Source: an uncultured Clostridia bacterium (lineage in GTDB: Bacteria > Bacillota > Clostridia > Oscillospirales > Acutalibacteraceae). Taken from it: a stretch of 10,263 bases of DNA. Below the pieces are notes generated by a model. That model had not been told where the DNA came from and did no database searches. It saw only the letters and a list, made by a program, of their open reading frames with translations. The position numbers and the translations under genes were made by a program. Each line of letters opens with the position of its first letter. Position 1 is the stretch's first letter. Where the stretch lies: the NCBI GenBank assembly GCA_937915775.1, contig CALGGQ010000278.1, forward strand, positions 1 through 10,263. Direction: 5' to 3'. This document shows positions 6,343-10,263 of this stretch, piece by piece.

Positions 6343-6902
6343 TCCTTGTCCTCAATTCCTATGATGGCTGTCACGCTTTTGGTCGGCACCATTTCGCAGG
6401 TGTCCGTCAGCGCCAGCCCGATGCGTTTAGTAATGTCTATCAGCGCAAATAACTGCCGCTGCGCTGTGATGTCCAAATCAAAATAGCCGGGGGAGTACCG
6501 CTGCCGCAGGGTGACGCCGTGTGCCGCTTTTATCTGCTCCTCCAGTGCGTCGCAGACCTCCTCAATCAGCGCCGCTGCCGCCGCCTGATATGCCATTGCC
6601 GCGGCAATATCCGTTGTGCCGGCACGCTGAATCAGACGGTCAACGCCAAGCCCGAGCGTTGCGCCGAAAACGACTGCCCGCCGGCAGCCCTGCAGCTGCT
6701 GTGCGAGCCGCTTGCTCTCAAAAAAGCAGCCGCCGATCATCACGCCGTTTGCGCTGACGGTGCAGTCGAATATCTTATATAGCGTTTTCGGCGTTGCCGC
6801 CCGTTCGGTCTGGGCAATTGCCTCATCCACCAGCGCCAGTATCTGCGCGTCCTGCGTTTGGGAGCTGGTGCGCAGGTAGCGTAAAACCTCTTTTTTATCC
6901 AT
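6339..6902 (-). CDS. Stand-alone methionine synthase reactivation-domain protein
   Basis: A 187-aa protein related to the C-terminal AdoMet-binding domain of MetH. That domain lets flavodoxin and AdoMet reductively remethylate cobalamin that has become oxidised to cob(II)alamin. The diagnostic C-terminal segment is RYSPGYFDLDITAQRQ, then IGLALTDTCEMVPTKSV and AIIGI, corresponding to the E. coli RGYPACPD and LTESFAMWP motifs. Split MetH/activation pairs are established in Thermotoga maritima (TM0268/TM0269) and are common in Clostridia. The ATG at 6902 gives the usual MDKKEVLRYL start and overlaps the metF stop by 8 nt. A GTG at 6920 would add six residues. Neither has a strong Shine-Dalgarno, so coupling to metF translation is likely. 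It sits between metF and metH, which it overlaps by 4 nt. Confidence 0.93.
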   Translation of the reverse strand: MDKKEVLRYLRTSSQTQDAQILALVDEAIAQTERAATPKTLYKIFDCTVSANGVMIGGCFFESKRLAQQLQGCRRAVVFGATLGLGVDRLIQRAGTTDIAAAMAYQAAAAALIEEVCDALEEQIKAAHGVTLRQRYSPGYFDLDITAQRQLFALIDITKRIGLALTDTCEMVPTKSVTAIIGIEDKE

Positions 6903-7767
6903 TGTAGCTGATAATATCACTGAGCCCGTTCATAATGCTGTTTGCCACGGCGGGCTTGTTCATCGTGTAAATGTGAATGTTGTTAATACCGTTTGCCATC
7001 AGGTCAATAATCTGTTCGGTGGCGTAGATGATGCCTGCCTGCTGCATCGACTTTTCGTCATCGCCGAAGCGCTCCATAATCTTATAAAACTTCTTCGGCA
7101 GCGTGCAGTTCGAAAGAGCGATGCTGCGCTCAATCTGGCGCACGTTCGTAATCGGCATAATGCCCGCGATAATCGGCACGTCAATGCCTTTTATCCGGCA
7201 GACCTCGACGAAATCGAGGAACTTTTCGTTGTCAAAAAACATCTGCGAGGTCAGAAAGTCCAGCCCGCAGTCCACCTTTTCCTTGAGGTATTCGATATCC
7301 TCAATGCGGTTTTTGCTTTCGGGGTGCATTTCGGGATAACACGCGCCGCCGAGGCAGAAATCGCCGAGGCTGCGGATTTCATTAATCAGCTGGTAGGCGT
7401 ATTCGTAGTACTGCTTATCGGGGAATACGAAGCCCTCGGGGATGTCGCCGCGCAGCGCGAGAATGTTTTCAATACCCTGTGCCTGCATATCGCCCACGAC
7501 GTGACGGATTTTATCCTGCGTGGAGGTCAGGCACGTCAGGTGCGACAGCGGCGTTACGCCGCAGTCCTGAATTTCGGCGGCAATCTCCTGCGTAAAGCCG
7601 GCGCCGGTGCCGCTCGCGCCGTAGGTTACGCTCATAAAGGACGGCTGTGTCCGGCACAGCTCGCGCACCACCGCCTTGGTGTTTTCGATCTTATCCCACT
7701 GCTTGGGCGGGAACACCTCGAACGAAACGGTTACCTTATTCTCTTTTAATATCTGACTGATTTTCAT
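6895..7767 (-). CDS. metF: 5,10-methylenetetrahydrofolate reductase
   Basis: A 290-aa flavoprotein that reduces methylene-THF to 5-methyl-THF, the methyl donor for the adjacent methionine synthase. It is a single-domain TIM barrel of normal bacterial length. Key segments are SFEVFPPK with catalytic Glu17, SVTYGA (46-51), ALRGDIPEG with Asp108 (flavin/folate contact), SQMFFDN (174-180, Gln175) and GIMPI (202-206). The start at 7767 has AAGGTG (7779-7774) 6 nt upstream. The open frame continues back to 8034 but there it lies in the promoter, terminator and the acyl-CoA synthetase gene, so that extension is rejected. No metV (the partner in acetogens) is adjacent, so a biosynthetic methionine role fits better than a Wood-Ljungdahl one. 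Confidence 0.95.
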   Translation of the reverse strand: MKISQILKENKVTVSFEVFPPKQWDKIENTKAVVRELCRTQPSFMSVTYGASGTGAGFTQEIAAEIQDCGVTPLSHLTCLTSTQDKIRHVVGDMQAQGIENILALRGDIPEGFVFPDKQYYEYAYQLINEIRSLGDFCLGGACYPEMHPESKNRIEDIEYLKEKVDCGLDFLTSQMFFDNEKFLDFVEVCRIKGIDVPIIAGIMPITNVRQIERSIALSNCTLPKKFYKIMERFGDDEKSMQQAGIIYATEQIIDLMANGINNIHIYTMNKPAVANSIMNGLSDIISYNG

Positions 7768-7785
7768 ATGAATCACCTTTTTACG

Positions 7786-7815
7786 ATTATAACGCCCCAA
7801 GCCCCGCAATGTCAA
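7786..7815 (-). promoter_or_regulatory. Consensus promoter of the metF-metH operon
   Basis: Perfect TTGACA (7815-7810) and TATAAT (7791-7786) with an 18-bp spacer. Transcription would start near 7779, only about 12 nt before the metF ATG, so the mRNA has almost no leader beyond the ribosome binding site. There is no room for an S-box riboswitch or T-box. The -35 abuts the T-tract of the terminator of the preceding gene. Confidence 0.85.
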
Positions 7816-7848
7816 TAAAAAACGGCAGGACATCGCTGTGTCCTGCCG
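7814..7848 (-). terminator. Rho-independent terminator after the acyl-CoA synthetase gene
   Basis: On the minus strand a 10-bp perfect GC-rich stem (7848-7839 with 7832-7823) with a 6-nt loop is followed by TTTTTTATT (7822-7814). It lies 10 nt past the stop at 7859. It separates the acyl-CoA synthetase gene from the metF promoter, whose -35 begins inside the end of the T-tract. Confidence 0.93.
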
Positions 7849-7858
7849 GATAAAAAAC

Positions 7859-9628
7859 TTATTCTTTATTTTCTTCCTGTTTCTGCGTTTGTTCCTGCGC
7901 CTTGATTTTGGCTTCCTCCTCTTCCTCGAGCTGACGGTAAGCCACCTTGCCAACCAGCGTTTTCGGAAGCTCGGTGCGGAATTCAATCTCACGCGGCACG
8001 GCGTACTTGGAGATGTTCTTGCGGCAGTGCGCAAGAATCTGCTCCTTGATTTCTTCCGTTGGCTCTACGCCGGGACGCAGCACAACGAACGCCTTGACCT
8101 TGTGCATTTTATACGGGTCTGGAACGCCGATGGCGCAGGAGAGCAGCACGTCGGGATGCGCGTCAATCGTGTTTTCCACCTGTGAGGGATAGACGTTGAA
8201 GCCGGAGACGATAATCAGGCGCTTCATGCGCTGCTTGTAGTAGATAAAGCCGTCCTCGTCCATCACGCCGAGGTCGCCGGTGTGCAGCCAGACGTTGCCA
8301 TCCTTGTGTCGGCGCAGGGTGGAAGCAGTCTCCGCCGCGTTATCCAGATAGCCCTTCATCACGGTCGGGCTCATAATGCAGATTTCGCCCTCGGTGCCGT
8401 ACGGTACCTCCGTGTCATTCTTCGGGTCAACAATCTGATAATAGTTATCCGGCAGCGGAATGCCGATGCTGCCCTCGCGGAAGAAATCGTACGGCGTCAG
8501 GCAGGAGGCGGTAACGCATTCCGTTGTGCCGTAGCCCTCGCGAATCTGCACCTTGCAGTTATGCTCTGTCAGGAAAGTATCGACCTTCTTCTTCAGCTCG
8601 ACGGACAGCGAATCGCCGCCGCAGAATACGCCGCGCAGGAAGGATAAATCCGCACCGTCAAAGCCGTCGGAGCGCAGCAGCGCTTCAAACAGTGTCGGCA
8701 CGCCGACGATGACGTTGGGCTTATATTTTTTCACGTCGCGCGCATAGGTCTTGATGGTGAACTGCGGAATCAGAATGCAGGTGCCGCCCTGTGACAGCGC
8801 GGTATGAATACCGACGCCGAGACCGAAGCCGTGGAACAGCGGCATCACGGAGAACATTCTCAGCCCGTGCATCGTAAAGCCGGCGCCGCCCGCTACCTCG
8901 TAGCCGAGCGCGTTCATATTCAGGTTGGTAAGCTCAATGCCCTTGGAGGTGCCGGTGGTACCGCCGCTGAACAGGATCACCGCCGTGTCGTCCTTGGCGG
9001 GATAGGTATCGGGTAATTCCTTGACCGCTTTGCCGCCGGCAAGAAAGTCGTTCCAGCTGATGACGTTTTCGTTGTCCTTCGGCAGCGGAGCGGGCTTGTT
9101 CTTCACCGTCAGCGGATAGAGCATACCCAGCGGGAAGGGGAGCTCATCCTGAATGCGCGCCACAATTACTTTGACAGGATAATCGACTTCCTCGAGTGCC
9201 TCCAGCACCTTTTCGTAGAACATATCCAGCACAACGACTGCCTTGCTCTTGGAATTGGTGACGTAAAACGTGATTTCACCGGCTGCGGACAGCGGATGAA
9301 TCATCGCCGGCACGGCGCTGATACGGTTGAGCGCATAAAAAGCGTCGATACCCTGTGGGGCGTTCGGCATACAAATCGTTACCTTGTCGCCCGCCTCAAT
9401 GCCGATGGCCTTGAACGCTCTGGCAACGCGGTCAATCTTCTTAAAGAATTCCTTGTAGAGCGTCTTTTTGCCCTGAAATTCATATGCCGCATTCTTTTCG
9501 GCGTTGTCGTTCAGGTGTGTTTCATACGCATAGCGGATAGCCTCGTACATCGAGCCTTCCGGGTAGTTGATTGTCACGGGATTTTCGCCGTAAAACTTTA
9601 ACCAGGGTGCGTTAGGTGTGCTCATCAT
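7859..9628 (-). CDS. AMP-forming acyl-CoA synthetase (long-chain fatty acid-CoA ligase-like)
   Basis: A 589-aa member of the ANL adenylating superfamily. It activates a carboxylic acid with ATP to an acyl-adenylate and then, most likely, transfers it to CoA. Core motifs are intact: A3 LFSGGTTGTSKG (219-230), A5 YGTTE (366-370), A7 TGD (450-452), the hinge and A8 region KRLIIVSGFNVYP (469-481) and A10 PKTLVGK with catalytic Lys561. Length and order fit FadD-like enzymes; the acyl chain specificity cannot be read from the sequence, and another CoA ligase is possible. The last ~23 residues form an Glu/Lys/Gln-rich tail. Two start codons, 9628 and 9625, follow GAGG (9637-9634) with 5- and 8-nt spacing; the second may be used. 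It is a single-gene unit with its own promoter and terminator. Confidence 0.93.
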   Translation of the reverse strand: MMSTPNAPWLKFYGENPVTINYPEGSMYEAIRYAYETHLNDNAEKNAAYEFQGKKTLYKEFFKKIDRVARAFKAIGIEAGDKVTICMPNAPQGIDAFYALNRISAVPAMIHPLSAAGEITFYVTNSKSKAVVVLDMFYEKVLEALEEVDYPVKVIVARIQDELPFPLGMLYPLTVKNKPAPLPKDNENVISWNDFLAGGKAVKELPDTYPAKDDTAVILFSGGTTGTSKGIELTNLNMNALGYEVAGGAGFTMHGLRMFSVMPLFHGFGLGVGIHTALSQGGTCILIPQFTIKTYARDVKKYKPNVIVGVPTLFEALLRSDGFDGADLSFLRGVFCGGDSLSVELKKKVDTFLTEHNCKVQIREGYGTTECVTASCLTPYDFFREGSIGIPLPDNYYQIVDPKNDTEVPYGTEGEICIMSPTVMKGYLDNAAETASTLRRHKDGNVWLHTGDLGVMDEDGFIYYKQRMKRLIIVSGFNVYPSQVENTIDAHPDVLLSCAIGVPDPYKMHKVKAFVVLRPGVEPTEEIKEQILAHCRKNISKYAVPREIEFRTELPKTLVGKVAYRQLEEEEEAKIKAQEQTQKQEENKE

Positions 9629-9679
9629 ATTCCCCTCTAATCTTACAATATTGGTGAACTGTAAATTTTCATCGCTACA

Positions 9680-9708
9680 ATTATAGCAGACCGGTTTTTC
9701 AATTACAA
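9680..9708 (-). promoter_or_regulatory. Promoter of the acyl-CoA synthetase gene
   Basis: On the minus strand TTGTAA (9708-9703) and consensus TATAAT (9685-9680) have a 17-bp spacer, with a TGn extension (9688-9686). The start point would be near 9673, giving a leader of about 45 nt that contains an 8-bp palindrome CAATATTG (9646-9653). I see no recognisable fatty-acid regulator box. Confidence 0.7.
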
Positions 9709-9751
9709 ATTAATAGATGATTGTTTATTTTTATTTTATATTTTCTCAGTG

Positions 9752-9780
9752 TTGAAAAAAACTTGATAATATGATAATAT
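9752..9780 (+). promoter_or_regulatory. Likely promoter of the divergent membrane protein gene
   Basis: TTGAAA (9752-9757) and TAATAT (9775-9780) are 17 bp apart, in an AT-rich stretch upstream of the ATG at 9809. The -10 lies in a direct 8-bp duplication (GATAATAT at 9765-9772 and 9773-9780), so the exact hexamer is uncertain. The leader would be about 20 nt. Confidence 0.45.
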
Positions 9781-9808
9781 ATACAAAGCATATTTTCGAG
9801 GTATGACT

Positions 9809-10263
9809 ATGACATATAAAATAAAAAGAGACCCGATAGAAAAGGTCCCGAAGGGGCAACTGATTTTCTGGATTATCGTCAGAGTGATTATGATAGGCTG
9901 CGCTGTGTATTCGTTTGTGCACGGCGATTTGGTGATGGGGTTTGAAAGCGTGTTCGTATTCATCTTCTCCCATTTGTGGGATATGTTCCAGGTGCTCGGC
10001 AACGGCTCGTTTATCGAGGAGGTGCCGCCCATCAGCCAGACGGCGCTGAATTTTATCATTCTGATGGGCATTCTGTTCGGCTCGTATCTCGGCTGGTTTG
10101 ATAAATTCAGCTGGTACGACGAGGTGATGCACTGCTTTTCCGGCACGGTGTGCGCGATTTTCGGCTACGATTTTGCAGGCATTATCCAAAGAAAAAAGGG
10201 CAAATGCGCGATTACGCTTGCCGCGATGTTCGGGCTGATGTTCGCGGTGACGATTGCGGCGGG
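9809..10263 (+). CDS. Polytopic membrane protein, DUF2238/YjdF-like (partial, runs off right edge)
   Basis: The 151 codons in the window encode an integral membrane protein with no stop before the edge. After a short basic N-terminus, hydrophobic segments lie at about 18-38, 43-63, 79-97, 104-124 and 132 onward. Between the third and fourth, the sequence FDKFSWYDEVMHCFSG resembles the conserved W-D-x-x-L-H-x-x-S-G motif that I associate with DUF2238/YjdF-type inner membrane proteins, whose function is not known. The ATG at 9809 is preferred over the one at 9803 because GAGG (9798-9801) is 7 nt before the former and directly abuts the latter. It is divergent from the acyl-CoA synthetase gene, and nothing here links their functions. 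Confidence 0.75.
   Translation, partial: MTYKIKRDPIEKVPKGQLIFWIIVRVIMIGCAVYSFVHGDLVMGFESVFVFIFSHLWDMFQVLGNGSFIEEVPPISQTALNFIILMGILFGSYLGWFDKFSWYDEVMHCFSGTVCAIFGYDFAGIIQRKKGKCAITLAAMFGLMFAVTIAA

Noticed and set aside
6973..7749. 258-codon plus-strand open frame opposite metF
   Set aside because: Antisense shadow; metF on the other strand carries complete family motifs.
7768..8034. N-terminal extension of metF
   Set aside because: It runs through a promoter, a terminator and the end of the acyl-CoA synthetase gene, and its residues are basic low-complexity; a good ribosome binding site marks 7767.

Overview
The window looks like chromosomal DNA of a gut-type Clostridia bacterium (Oscillospiraceae/Ruminococcaceae style). 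This rests on moderately GC-rich coding sequence between AT-rich promoters, GGAGG-type ribosome binding sites, a split methionine synthase of the Firmicutes/Thermotoga kind, a hexuronate/KDG pathway built on an SDR-type mannonate oxidoreductase, and a VanY-type carboxypeptidase. No IS element, phage gene, CRISPR array, tRNA or rRNA was seen.

Layout. Positions 1-290 are mostly non-coding, perhaps with the start of a small divergent gene. A plus-strand unit (about 305-3111) follows: an extended -10 promoter abutting a 14-bp palindrome, a 181-aa chimeric ORF, KDPG/KHG aldolase (eda), a membrane-anchored D-Ala-D-Ala carboxypeptidase-like protein and a DEDDh exonuclease. It ends at an 18-bp perfect hairpin that also serves the convergent minus-strand genes. 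Between the exonuclease stop and that hairpin lie degenerate 7-bp tandem repeats.

The minus strand then carries an SDR oxidoreductase of the mannonate oxidoreductase (UxuB) type with its own promoter inside the end of metH. Upstream of it is a one-carbon/methionine cluster, metF, a stand-alone MetH reactivation-domain gene and metH, in the order 7767 to 4042 with overlapping ends. A strong terminator and a back-to-back consensus promoter separate metF from a long-chain acyl-CoA synthetase-like gene (9628-7859). A divergent membrane protein gene starts at 9809 and runs off the right edge.

Function. UxuB makes mannonate, which is dehydrated to KDG. KDG kinase and Eda would then yield pyruvate and glyceraldehyde-3-phosphate. 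The kinase is represented here only by its last ~40 residues, fused in frame to the N-terminal ~139 residues of a uroporphyrinogen-decarboxylase-like (MtaA/CmuA-type) protein. That fusion is the most unusual object in the window and looks like the scar of an internal deletion, or an assembly join. MetF supplies methyl-tetrahydrofolate to MetH, whose cobalamin reactivation function sits on a separate polypeptide.
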